Origin: Dama dama
Lineage: Eukaryota; Chordata; Mammalia; Artiodactyla; Cervidae
DNA: 64,000 bases
Assembly (NCBI RefSeq): GCF_033118175.1
Contig: NC_083697.1
Location: 24,092,001-24,156,000, forward strand
Direction: 5' to 3'
Shown here piece after piece: positions 1-9,812 of the stretch. Each line of letters opens with the position of its first letter. The stretch's first letter is position 1. Made by a program: the position numbers and the translations under genes. Under the pieces are notes generated by a model. It saw only the letters and a program-made list of their open reading frames with translations. It was not told where the DNA came from and did no database searches.

Positions 1-225
1 CTCTTGGAGGAAAACAGGGGCATAACACTCTCCTACATAAACAGCACTTCACCTTTAAGGCATGAGAACAGTGACCTTTCTCAAACAACTTCCAAGTTGG
101 CCGATTTAAAGGCCAGGCAAAGGGGCTTCTCCTTAAAAAAACAAAACAAAAAAAACCTTTTTAGCCAACACCCCTAACCAAGACAGTCTGGTTTCTGTCA
201 CATGGCGCTACAGCCCCTAAGAGAA

Positions 226-428
226 GTGACGCTGCTCAGTCGTGCATGACTCTTTGCGATCCCATGGACTGTAGTCCTACCAGGCTCCTCCGTCCATGGA
301 ATTTTCCAGGCAAGGGTACTGGAGTGGGTTGCCATCTCCTTCTCCAGGGGTCTTCCCAACCCAGGGATCGAACCTGGGTCTCCTGCAATGCAGGTAGACG
401 CTTTACCCTCTGAGCCACCAGGGAAGCC
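226..428 (-). mobile_element. BovA/Bov-tA SINE
   Basis: Reverse-oriented ruminant SINE in HADH intron 3: TGCTCAGTCGTGCATGACT at the left and the tRNA-derived end GAGCCACCAGGGAAGCC at the right. The remainder of intron 3 in the window (1-225 and 429-1,349) shows nothing I can name. Confidence 0.9.
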
Positions 429-1349
429 TGTAAGGTACATGAGCATGCTGATCAGCTGAGTGACACCCAGGGGACACAAAGACAGCCCTCTTCTCTTTGT
501 CAGGGTCCCCAGACCACACCACCAAGGGCTGTCAGTTCAGCAGGCCAGTCTGCAAGTGTCTCTCTTTAGCCACTGCTCATTGGTGGCTGCCTAAGAATTA
601 CGGTTGTTATACAATCTTAATCTGACTTTGAGTCCCAATCAAGATGGGTGACGCATGGCCAAGCAAACCACAAGATGAGCCTGAATGAATATGTCAGGGG
701 TCAACATCACCAGGAGCCACAGGCAGAACTAGAGCTGCACATGTGCACGGCTCGCTGATGCCACAGACAGTCCTGAGCCAGGGGCCCTGTGTCTGACCTG
801 CACGAGGCTAGCTCTCCTTGCCCACCCTTTGCTAGGAAGCTGGGTAACAACTCTGTGCTCCTTAAAGGATCCCAACAGTTTTGACTTAACCCACAGAAGG
901 CTCAAAGCAAGAGGATCCTGGAAAACCATGGAAACAGAAGGCATTTCCTTCAATTACATTGTTCTGTTGGTTTCATCCAAAAGAGGGGACACACCAAATT
1001 GCTCTGATGTTGCTCACAGACGTTTAAGGACCGAGCGCCTCCATCCTCTGGCCTGGGAGGGGCCATGACACAGACACTGCAAGAGACCAAGACCTGTCCC
1101 TGGATGGACCCTCCAATTCACGTGGGAAAAACTCTACCCTCCTTTGGGGACAAGGATCAGATTCAGGGCAGCCCACACCTCAGGAAGCAAACTGGGGGTG
1201 AAGGATGGAGAACAATGGAAACAGTGTTGGAAACAGCTGTAGAGTAATAAAAAGAAGTCTTAGTGTCAGGAGACTCCTTCCCAGGAGGAAAGCCCAAGCA
1301 CCAGGAAGGGAGCCCCCAGCACCAACGAGGTCTCCGAGAGATCACGTAC

Positions 1350-1507
1350 TCGGCGGCAAACTTGTCCAGCCTCTTGAACAGCTCGTTCTTCACCTGCAGA
1401 TTCTCTACGATGGCCTCCACCACCAAGTCTGTGCTGTGGACCACGGACGCTGCATCCGTGCTGGTCGATATGCTGCTCAGGGTCTTCGCCACAAACTCGT
1501 CAGCACC
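1350..1507 (-). CDS. HADH: HADH exon 3
   Basis: Codes for residues 88-139 plus two bases of codon 140, from GADEFVAKTL through STDAASVVHS to LDKFAAE, part of the NAD-binding Rossmann domain. The acceptor is CACTAG before GGTGCT (minus strand). I place the donor at GA|GTACGT, ending the exon at 1,350. This gives 158 nt, restores the conserved E-H-T junction with the next exon, and matches the 419-nt cumulative length recalled for the human gene. An alternative donor four bases downstream (TAC|GTGATC) would add a tyrosine and shift the phase; it is weaker and I reject it. No stop or frameshift is present. Most of these residues are identical to the human protein as I remember it. Confidence 0.93.
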
Positions 1508-1788
1508 CTAGTGCCGTGGAGGAAGGAGAAGAGAACAGTCACTGGGCTCACTGGAAAATGGTTGATGCGCTGCAAAGGAGGGAGGAAGCAGGAGGGCGAG
1601 GATAGGCCAGAATACTCCAGACAACCTGAACGTGCTCTGAAATTCCGAGAAATAAAACTGTCTACGTCTCTTCTTAGGGTAGATGGCATCTCAATGTACT
1701 TCTGGACCCTAGGGCAAGAACCAGTCTGTGAACGACCTTAAGTGCTGGTCAGCACACTGCCGTGTGTCAGTCATAACCTTTCAGGCTC

Positions 1789-1974
1789 TTAGCCGGCTCT
1801 GCTCAGGTCACTGAGCTGTTTGTTCACAGCATCGGTGCTGGCCTGTCCTATCTGCTCTGTGTAGACAGCCATGTACTGTTCCATGACGGGCTTCTTGGAA
1901 GCCTGTGATCTGTCTTCCAGAAAAGGGTAAAAGTGGATCTCAGCCCCATCCACAAGTCTGAGAGGTGGTGCTGA
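1789..1974 (-). other. unexplained sense-strand open segment in HADH intron 2
   Basis: A 61-codon stretch runs between two stop codons and ends in TAA at 1,789-1,791. The translation includes LVDGAEIHFYPFLEDRSQ and ends KQLSDLSRAG. Inside it, a plausible acceptor (pyrimidine run, then TCACAG before GCTTCC) starts a 37-codon segment in phase 0, the phase in which HADH exon 2 ends. It could therefore serve as an alternative terminal exon. I do not recognise the peptide. It may also be a fragment of an old processed pseudogene or chance. No polyadenylation signal was identified immediately downstream. Confidence 0.25.
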
Positions 1975-2289
1975 CTATTCCCCTCTAGTAGGAGGCAGGG
2001 AAGAGCTGCCTGACTCAGCAGTTGTTTATCAACTAATAATCACCCATCATGTGCCAGCAACTGGTGGTTCAAGAGCACACACCAGACATAGCCTCTGCCC
2101 TAGAAGAGCGTGCAGTCCTGTTTTTTCCTCATTTGTACCTCCAGGTTTCCACAAACAGATCTCAATCAGGGCAGAAACGGGTGGTCCCCTTATTAGCTGC
2201 CATTTTACTTCAAGATATAATTTGCCCATGAGGATTCAAAACAGTCCAGCAAAGGCATCCAAAATTATCAAGGAATAAACAATTCTCAG

Positions 2290-2455
2290 AGCTGTTCCAA
2301 TGTTATGTGGCAGCCTGGGTAGGAGGGGAGTTTAGGGGAGAGTAGATACATGTATATGTGTGGCTGAGGCCCTTTGCTGGCCACCACAAACTATCACAAC
2401 ATTGTTAATCGGCCATATTCCAGTATAAGATAAAAAGTTAAAAAAAAAAAAACTA
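2290..2455 (+). mobile_element. L1 3' tail with poly(A)
   Basis: Ruminant L1 3'-end sequence (TGTATATGTGTGGCTGAG... ACAACATTGTTAATCGGC) ending in an A tract at about 2,440-2,453. The same tail appears in reverse at about 42.3 kb. Confidence 0.65.
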
Positions 2456-3184
2456 TCAGCGCTGATCAACAGAAATGTAATACAAGTTGACAGCTGATTT
2501 TAAATTTCTATCAGTTGCATTTTAACATGTGAAAACAGGTCCAAGTAATTTTATTTAACCCTAAGATATCTAAGCTACTATCATTTCAACATCTAATCCG
2601 TATAGAGATGTCTTGTGTTCTTTTTCTACTCAGTCTTTGAAATCTGATGTCTACCTCGGTTTGGACTAGCCGCAGGTAAAGTGCTCAAAAGCCACCTGTA
2701 GTCAGTGGCAACTGTCCTTGTCAGTGGAGAGCTGGATGAATACAGCTTATGTCAACTCAGCAAGTGGAAGCTGACCCTTCAGGCACGTCCCTGGCAGAGG
2801 TGGGAAACACCAGGAGACCAGACTCCTGAGGAGTGACCAGTCAGGAGCAAATCATCTTGAGAACAGATGCCACCTTTTTGCCCTCAGGATGGGGCCCAGA
2901 GCCTCGGCCCAAAGAGGGACAACTGGCAGAGGTGTGCGGAGTGAACAAGTGAGAGTGCGGGTTATCTGGATTCCACTCACTCTGTCCTTGCTTCCCTCAG
3001 CCCTCTTCAAATCCCACCTGACCAGACCCTCGTCACAACAAGCTCCTCTCTATCACAATCACTAAGGACAGTGAGGCCATGTGAAGGAGATCTTAATCTG
3101 CTGTGATACATTCTGCTCAGACTTCTTTAGGGAGAAAATAAAATGGTCTCCTCCCCTGCTCCTCTGATTTTAAAAGATGACTAG

Positions 3185-3525
3185 ATTTTAAGAAGATGCA
3201 AACCCAAATCACAATGAGATACCACTTCACACCTCCTATGATTTACAAAAATAACAATAATAATTGTAGGTCAGGATGTGGAGAAATTGGAACCTCTGTA
3301 CATTACTTGTAGGAATGTAAGATGGTCCAGCCATTGAGGAAGACAGTATGGTGGTTCCCCAAAAAGCTAAGCCTAGGATTGCTGTATGACCCAGTGATCA
3401 CACTGCTAGGTGTGTACCTGGAAGAACTGAAAAGAGGGACAGTACACTCATGTTCACTACGGCACTATTCACAATAGCCACAAGGTGAAAAGAACCAACA
3501 ACATGGCTATTTATTTCTCCTGTTC
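3185..3525 (+). mobile_element. old L1 3' fragment
   Basis: Contains the L1-typical stretches AATGAGATACCACTTCACACC, AGGATGTGGAGAAATTGG and CTGTATGACCCAGTGATC, characteristic of the ORF2 end and 3' UTR of mammalian L1, plus strand. Confidence 0.75.
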
Positions 3526-3695
3526 TGTTATCCCATTTAGTGATTATGCTATTATACTGGCCTAAAGTCAGGCCTGTTTTATTGGCCTCAAGTTTCAATT
3601 CAAACATTTAAAGAGCAAGCAAAGGCCAGAACCCCTTCACAAATGTGAAGTGGTCAGAGAACTGGTATTGAAGATACTGATGACAAAAAAATCAC

Positions 3696-3824
3696 CTTGG
3701 GGTTTTCTGCAAACTTCTTCTTGGCCACTTTCCGAAGACTTTCCTCAATTCCCTTTCTAGATTTTGCCAGGATGTCCTCTGTTTGGTCCACCAACACTAC
3801 TGTGTGGCCAGTTGCTGCAGCAAC
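3696..3824 (-). CDS. HADH: HADH exon 2
   Basis: Codes for 43 residues (45-87), starting VAAATGHTVV and ending KKKFAENPK. It continues the Rossmann fold and includes the LVDQ strand, where an acidic residue normally contacts the NAD ribose. The acceptor is TTCTAG before GTTGCT, behind a long pyrimidine tract. The donor is CCCAAG|GTGATT. Both ends are phase 0, so the exon joins exon 1 at ...GIAQ and exon 3 at GADEF. No disruption is seen. The proline at the second-last codon differs from the leucine I recall in human. Confidence 0.95.
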
Positions 3825-3914
3825 CTAGAACAAGAAAAAAAAAAAAAAAAAAGCAAGGAAACATAAAATTAAAAAAAAAAAAAAATTAGTAGATAGGAAT
3901 TCTCTGCAGGCCAG

Positions 3915-4018
3915 TGGTCAGACTTGGCACTCTCACTGCCAGGGCCTGGGTTCAGTTCTTAGTTGGGTAACTAAGATCCTGCAAGCTGCGCAGTGCAGCC
4001 AAAACAAACAAACAAAAC
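3915..4018 (+). mobile_element. CHR-type SINE fragment
   Basis: Truncated cetartiodactyl tRNA-derived SINE: GGGCCTGGGTTCAG, then GGGTAACTAAGATCCTGCAAGCTGCG and an A-rich tail. Confidence 0.65.
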
Positions 4019-4319
4019 CTGGTAGAGTTTCATACTCTACATGAACTCTAGCACTATTCGACTGAAAATACCACATAAACACAATAATAAACCAACAGTA
4101 ATTAAACACACACTTCTTCTCAGGCACTGCTTTCAATCCTTAACATGGGTGACAACAACTCTCAAAACAACCTTACAAGAAGATTAAGAGATGGGCCCAC
4201 AATCACACACTGGTGTCTGGAGACGGACATTTGGAGAGGGTCCACGCTCGACATATCTAAATTGTTTGCACAATGTGGCTTACACTCACATCTGCTTTCC
4301 TTCTGAGAGTCTGAAATTT

Positions 4320-4603
4320 TGGCACTGGCCAGGAAGAGGGGGCCTGTGTGACCAGCCCCAATAAAAACTCTTGGCTCTGGATCTCTGATGAGCACCCCTG
4401 GCAGACATTCACAGGACCCATCATAACTGGCTGCTGGAGGAACGAAGTGTGTCCTGTGTGGGCATCAGCAGGAGAGGACTCAAGAAGCTGGTCCCTGCTT
4501 TCCTCCAGACCTTGGCCCGTGTGACTCTCCCCTCTGCTGATTCTGCTCTGTGTCCTTCTGCTTTAATAAATTATAGCCATGACGATGACTATACGCCAGT
4601 GCT
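4320..4603 (+). mobile_element. probable old LTR fragment
   Basis: Resembles the 3' part of an old mammalian ERVL-type LTR: CTCCAGACCTTGGCCC, CTCTGCTGATTCTGCTC and CTTTAATAAATTATAGCC with an AATAAA signal. A BovA SINE is inserted at its right end. The family name is not certain. Confidence 0.4.
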
Positions 4604-4796
4604 GGGCTTCCCAGGTGGCTCAGATGTTAAGGAATCCGCCTGCAATGTGGGAGACCCCGTGTTAGGAAGACCCCCTGGAGAAGGGAATGGCAGCCCACTC
4701 AGGTGTTCTTGTATGGAGAATTCCATGGAGAGAGGAGCCTGGCGGGCTACAGCCCACGGGGTCACAAACAGTCAGACAGGACTGAGCACCTAACAC
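4604..4796 (+). mobile_element. BovA/Bov-tA SINE
   Basis: Forward ruminant SINE from GGGCTTCCCAGGTGGCTCAG to CAGACAGGACTGAGCACCTA. Confidence 0.9.
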
Positions 4797-5306
4797 TGAG
4801 AGAGGTGAGAAGGTCACCAAAGCTGGAGAAGAGGGGTGAATTTGGTGGGGAACCCTGACATAGAAACTAAGAAAACAAATCTCAGATTTCAGATGCATCT
4901 AATGGTGAAACTGAACTGCTCAGAGACAGGCACCCCTGAGGTGCAACAGCTGAAAGGAGGAGTGATGACCACCAGTGGGGTACTTTCCCCCACAAGGGGG
5001 CAAGCAGAGGTGCTGGCTTGGGGACCTTCTATTCTTGTCTCAGATCCTCTGTGCGACAGTCCCTCTGGAATAACACAGGTGATTTTCACCTTGTTCCTCT
5101 TAACCTCTGCCCTAGCTCATGCTTTGAATAAGCCAGACAGGATTCCTCAGATTCCTCCCTGCCCAGTCCCAATACGCTTTCCCTCATGTCCACTTCCAGC
5201 ATCACTCAGCCTTTTTTGCCCTCAGGGGGTTGGGGAGGAAAATTCAAGCACATTTGGAACAAGAGAAAAAGCTGAAGGCAACAGAGGCAAAGAAAGACAG
5301 CAGAGG

Positions 5307-5430
5307 GATTCTCTGGTGGTTCAGTGGCTAGGACTCTGTGCTTCCACTGCAGGAGGCACATGTTCGATCCCAGGTTCAAGAACTAAGATCTCAGAAGCTA
5401 CAGCGAGTGGCCAAAGAAATAAAAAGAGAA
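5307..5430 (+). mobile_element. CHR-type SINE
   Basis: GGGATTCTCTGGTGGTTCAG, a B-box-like GTTCGATCCC and GAACTAAGATCTC with an A-rich end. A short palindrome CTGGGTACA/TGTACCCAG lies nearby at about 5,600-5,622. Confidence 0.75.
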
Positions 5431-6652
5431 AGTTAAAGCAATGTCCTTTTGTTTTGAAACTTTAAAATCCCATTGAGAAAACACAGGGTGGGGGCGGGTG
5501 GTGGGGAACACTCAAGAATACAAAGCTCCGTATGTCGGATGTCAAAGAAAATAAAAGCCACATGGTGAAGAACTCTGTCAGGAATCAGATCTCAGAAGGC
5601 TGGGTACACCTTCTGTACCCAGAAGGAGGGGTACACCTGGAAGACGCCATTTTCCCAAGGAATAAGGTATTAAGCTTAAAGAGGTGGAGCGGAGTCAGTG
5701 AGGGAGGTGGGATCACGCCATCTCCCTAGAAAGCCACTTGCAGAGTTAGTATCATGTTTGACTGTGAGAGTCACGGGGCATCTTTGGTTATGTTGCAGAT
5801 AAGCTATAACGCTATCCCCTTAAGATTACTTTTTTAAAAAACTGCAAACAGAACCAAACCAAGAGATGAAGCAACCCTCAAAAATTCAAGTGAACCAAGA
5901 CAGACTTACAAGAACACTAAAATTCAACTGGGAAAATCCGTGGCCAAGAGTATTTTCAGCCTAAATGAGGACTTATCCAAAGTCCTCTGATAAACACCCC
6001 CAGCTCCCCCACCCCCACTTCGACCCATAACGAGACACTGGGCAATTCAGTCATTGCTTTTCTTCATCCCGCGTCTGCATAAGCACACTGGAGGTGATAC
6101 AATATGCAGACACCAGCAAAAATAGCTATTAAATCAAAGCCTTCTAGGCAATGTTCTAGAAGAACAAAGTGCACATGTCAAATGATCCATGTCAAAGTTA
6201 CTGTGTGCCTAAAATGTCTGTTTACTTTCCCATATCAACCAGAATATACAGGAGGTGCAAGGAGGGGCCAAGTCTCAGAAAGGTAGCAGACAGACCTTCC
6301 CAGCGTGTCACTGATCACAGCCTCACTCTGCAAAACGTCCCTCAGCCCCACAGTGCCTCAATGGTCTTTACAGAGGTTGCTCTTGTAGGAACTTAGTTTA
6401 ACTGTTTTTCCTAAATTTCCCTCTGTTGCCTTGAACATTTTCTACAATTTCGGGATCTTCAAAATGCCTAGACTACTGAGAAAGCAATAATTGCATGCTC
6501 TAAATGGTTATCCCTCTGAACACTTTCTACTTTAGCTTTCCTTATCTTGATTTACTCATAAAGCTTCAATAAAATATGAAGAAAATCTTATAGTATTGCT
6601 ATTCCACAGGCAGAAAAAGATACTCTAGCTTAAACCCAAAGTAGAGATGGCT
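5431..6652. other. intronic sequence without recognised elements
   Basis: Within HADH intron 1. I see no exon, RNA gene or recent repeat in this 1.2-kb stretch apart from the 9-bp-arm palindrome near 5.6 kb. Confidence 0.5.
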
Positions 6653-6792
6653 GGTGAGGAATTTCCTGGCAGTCCAGCGGTTAGGACTCCAGGTAGATTT
6701 CACTGCCATGGCCTTTGTTCAAACCCTGGTCAGGGAACTAAGATCTCACAAGCTGCATGGCGTGGCCAAAAAAACTACAACAACAACAAAAC
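6653..6792 (+). mobile_element. CHR-type SINE
   Basis: GGAATTTCCTGGCAGTCCAG, GGTCAGGGAACTAAGATCTC and CGTGGCCAAAAAAACTACAAC with an A-rich tail. Confidence 0.8.
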
Positions 6793-7284
6793 CTCACCCA
6801 AACGGGATACAATTAAGACTGAATGGAGGAAACACAGATGAAAAAGATAAATTTAAATTCTTGAAATATTATCCATTTTAGGATGAAGTTCTTGGCTGCA
6901 TAGCAATAAACTACCATTTTAGCACAACTTCAAGTAATTTCAATGAAAGCAGTACTTTCATTCTACCCATCTGCAGACAGCAACCCCATCCAACCTAAAG
7001 AACTTCCCTTACAATCATTTGTTTGCAGACATACCCAAGAGACACAAGGTTGGCAACATCTTGAGGGTAACTTCCTGTCCTATTCATCTTCACAAACCCA
7101 GTGCCTGGTGCATGGTGGTGAGAGGGTAATAGGCAGGAAGACCAGGGGTCTCCAAAGAGAGGAAATAGGCTGCAAGTGTCAGAGAATTTTCTCCCTCTCT
7201 CTCTCTTAAGCGGTAGGAAGAAACAAACAACTGTTAGATTCCCCCCCCCCCACCCGTCTCTACACAAATTTAAAAACAGGTTTC

Positions 7285-7750
7285 TTCTGTGTTGCCATGA
7301 CAACATGTGGTTCCACCCTTAACTTTTCTCAAACCTTGAGCTAACCAATGCATTTTTCCTCTGGAAATATGTCTTAAGCTATGTTAATGAACTATGTGTT
7401 TACCATTGCCTAATGGCCCCAGACAACTCGCCCGGTGCCAGTGTTATGCCAAAAGGCATGCTGCGGGTGAGGGCTGGTGCCAGTCTCTGAGTTCTGAGAC
7501 GCTTCCTTTCTCCAACTAGCAGCCTGCTAGTAGCTGTATAAAGTCCGGCTAAAGACTAGCAGCAGGGCACTCTCTCTGCCCCCTTCTGATGTCTATGTCA
7601 GAAGATTTCTCTATCTCTTTTCTACTTTAATAAAGCTTTATTACACAAAAGCTCTGAGCGATCAAGCCTTGTCACTGGCCCCGGAGAGAATTCTTCTCCT
7701 CCAGAGGCCAAGAATCCCAGCGTCTTTCATGGCGCAACAACAACCTTTCG
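7285..7750 (+). mobile_element. solo LTR of a ruminant endogenous retrovirus
   Basis: Shows an LTR layout: a U3-like part, a TATA-like TGTATAAAG near 7,534, the polyadenylation signal AATAAA near 7,629, then a U5-like part ending GGCGCAACAACAACCTTTC. No gag, pol or env lies beside it, so it looks like a solo LTR left by recombination. It resembles the class I (gamma-type) LTRs common in cattle. Exact ends and target duplication are not certain. Confidence 0.7.
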
Positions 7751-8679
7751 GCAGGCACTCAATGTATATCTGCTGAATAAGTAAATGAACAAACAAACCA
7801 CAGGGAGCCCACTGCCTGGTATGTGGCAGATACCTGACATTTCCATGGCATGAGTCCAGTGTTCTGATTTTATTCATCTACTCCAAGTGGGGTTGGTATT
7901 CCTCCCTACTGCTGTGTCTAACAGGCTATCATCGAGATAGAGTGAGCATGCAGGCAGCCTGTCCCTCGGCCCCATGCAATCCATGTCAGACCTGAAAGCT
8001 GCATGACTGCATCCCAGACTGGCGCAATAAGCAGATGCAACCTTAAGCATGGCCAGTAGTTAGATCTTCACTCATAGCTTCAGCTACATGCTGGTTTGAA
8101 GGCTAAAGCCAGAAAAAACATAACAAGAAGTGCTGTGTTTTTCTTGGAAGCCAAGTAATTGTACTGGGATATACAAACAATCTGGACAGTGGGGGAAGCC
8201 TTCAAATAGTTTGGGTGAAAAAAATGCAGATTATTAGAAAATGATTTACACCAAATGACCAAGGGCCACACAAAAACTTTGGCTTCTCTGAGGTGAGCAC
8301 TCTTGCCCCACCACCCCAACACCTGAGCTCCCCTGGGGTAGAGAGGAACCCCCTTACGGCAGCACGCAGGGCACAGCTCTGCATTCACTCCCTTCACTAC
8401 TGCCGCCTCCTCTCGACTCAAAACCACGCGGTGCCTGTTTCAGGCCCCGGGAGAGAGTGATGAACAAAACAAATCCCCTGCTCTCAGCAGCTTTCACTCC
8501 TCACAAATTATCCTGTCTGGTCTTCATAATAGCCTTCGGAGGAGGCCCTGTAACAGTAAGCCAACAAAGTCTGGATGTGAGGGGCTTTGAAGCTAGGCCT
8601 GCCTGTATCCCGAGCTCACATGCTGCCTCCAAGGGGAGCCAAGGCATGGCTGGGTCCGAGGGGAACGGTCTGAAACAGC

Positions 8680-8780
8680 TCTGAAGTGGGCTAGAGCCAG
8701 ACTCTGGAGCCTGTCTACCAACTGTGAGACAGAAAAATTCCTTAACTCTCATAGGCTGTCTCCTCATCTAAAATTGGAGC
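8680..8780 (+). repeat. MIR remnant and short tandem repeat
   Basis: MIR-like core (AGCCAGACTCTGGAGCC... TTCCTTAACTCTCATAGGCTG). It is followed at about 8,788-8,875 by three degenerate copies of a unit containing GAGTTGCTGAGAGGTT / GTTGAGAGGATTAAGAG / ATTGCTGAGAGCATTAAGAG. From there to 9,600 I see no named element. Confidence 0.5.
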
Positions 8781-9600
8781 AGAAGAGTTGCTGAGAGGTT
8801 CAAAAGAGTTAATACTTGTTGAGAGGATTAAGAGAGTTAACACAGTAGAATTGCTGAGAGCATTAAGAGTTAAAGAACATGTGATATGCTAGGCACCCAG
8901 AACAGTGCCCAGGATATCACAACAGCTTAATGATTTTATTCTAGGCAGGCCCCTTCTTCCTTCTCTAAGAGTCCAAGGCCTAATAATAGATCCAGGTACT
9001 GCCTCTAAAGGAAACTATTTTACTTTGCCTTTAAAATTACATCTTTGGATCTCACGACTTGCCCCCTTTCTGGTTTTCATTTCCAGGTTTTCTTTTCTGT
9101 GTCCCTGTCCCTACATTTTTACAAACAGGTTACGATCCCTCTTCATTTAAAAAGAACGTTTAAAAAGCAGGGGGAACACCCACAAACTTCATTAGCCACC
9201 TGAAGCTGACCTTTGCTTCACTACAGAAGTCCTTTAATTACCGGGGGACCCAGCTGTATGTGGAGCTCCAGCACTACGGGATGCAAGAACGCATCAATGG
9301 TCCTCTAAGTGTTAAAGTCAATGCCTGTTCTTCGGCCTCATCTTCTACTTTCCCACAGCACTACACACTGCCAACTAAGCCCCCCTGTTTTAAATTCTCC
9401 AATTTCTTATCTCTATCTGTTCCTTTTAGCCATATTAATTCTCTCAATCTTCTCAAAGGAATCTCTCAAGGTTCTGCCTTCAGTATTCTCCTCTGGCTTT
9501 ACACCTTTTCTTTCTGGAACCTTACTCATTCTCATGATTCCAGCTAGCTGTGAAACCAGCACATTCTGTCCTAGGCTACAGTCCGTACCACGTGCGGGCG

Positions 9601-9812
9601 TGCTAGGTTGCTTCAGGCGTGTCCGACTCTGTGACCCCATGGACTGTAGCCCGCCAGGCTCAACTGTCCATGGGATTCTCCAGGCAAGAATACTGAAGTG
9701 GGTTACCAGGCCCTCCTCCAGGGGATCTTCCCGACCCAGGGATCGAACCTGTGTCTCTTACGTCTCCTACATTGGCAGGCGGGTTCGGTACCACTGAGCC
9801 ACCTGGGAAGCC
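9601..9812 (-). mobile_element. BovA/Bov-tA SINE
   Basis: Reverse ruminant SINE from TGCTAGGTTGCTTCAGGCGT to CCACTGAGCCACCTGGGAAGC. Confidence 0.9.

Larger units (their letters stand above)
1508..3695 (-). other. HADH: HADH intron 2
   Basis: The intron begins with GTGATT after exon 2 and ends with CACTAG. It contains an L1 3' tail at about 2,290-2,455, an older L1 piece at about 3,185-3,525, and an unexplained 61-codon open segment on the sense strand at 1,789-1,974. I see nothing specific in the rest (about 2,460-3,180). Confidence 0.85.

Noticed and set aside
226..428. tRNA gene suggested by GATCGAACC-type B boxes at many sites
   Set aside because: These are the tRNA-derived heads of Bov-tA and CHR SINEs, not tRNA genes; no cloverleaf with anticodon is supported.
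1346..1349. HADH exon 3 donor four bases further downstream (TAC|GTGATC)
   Set aside because: It changes the phase and gives a tyrosine in place of the conserved E-H-T junction; GA|GTACGT gives the expected 158-nt exon.
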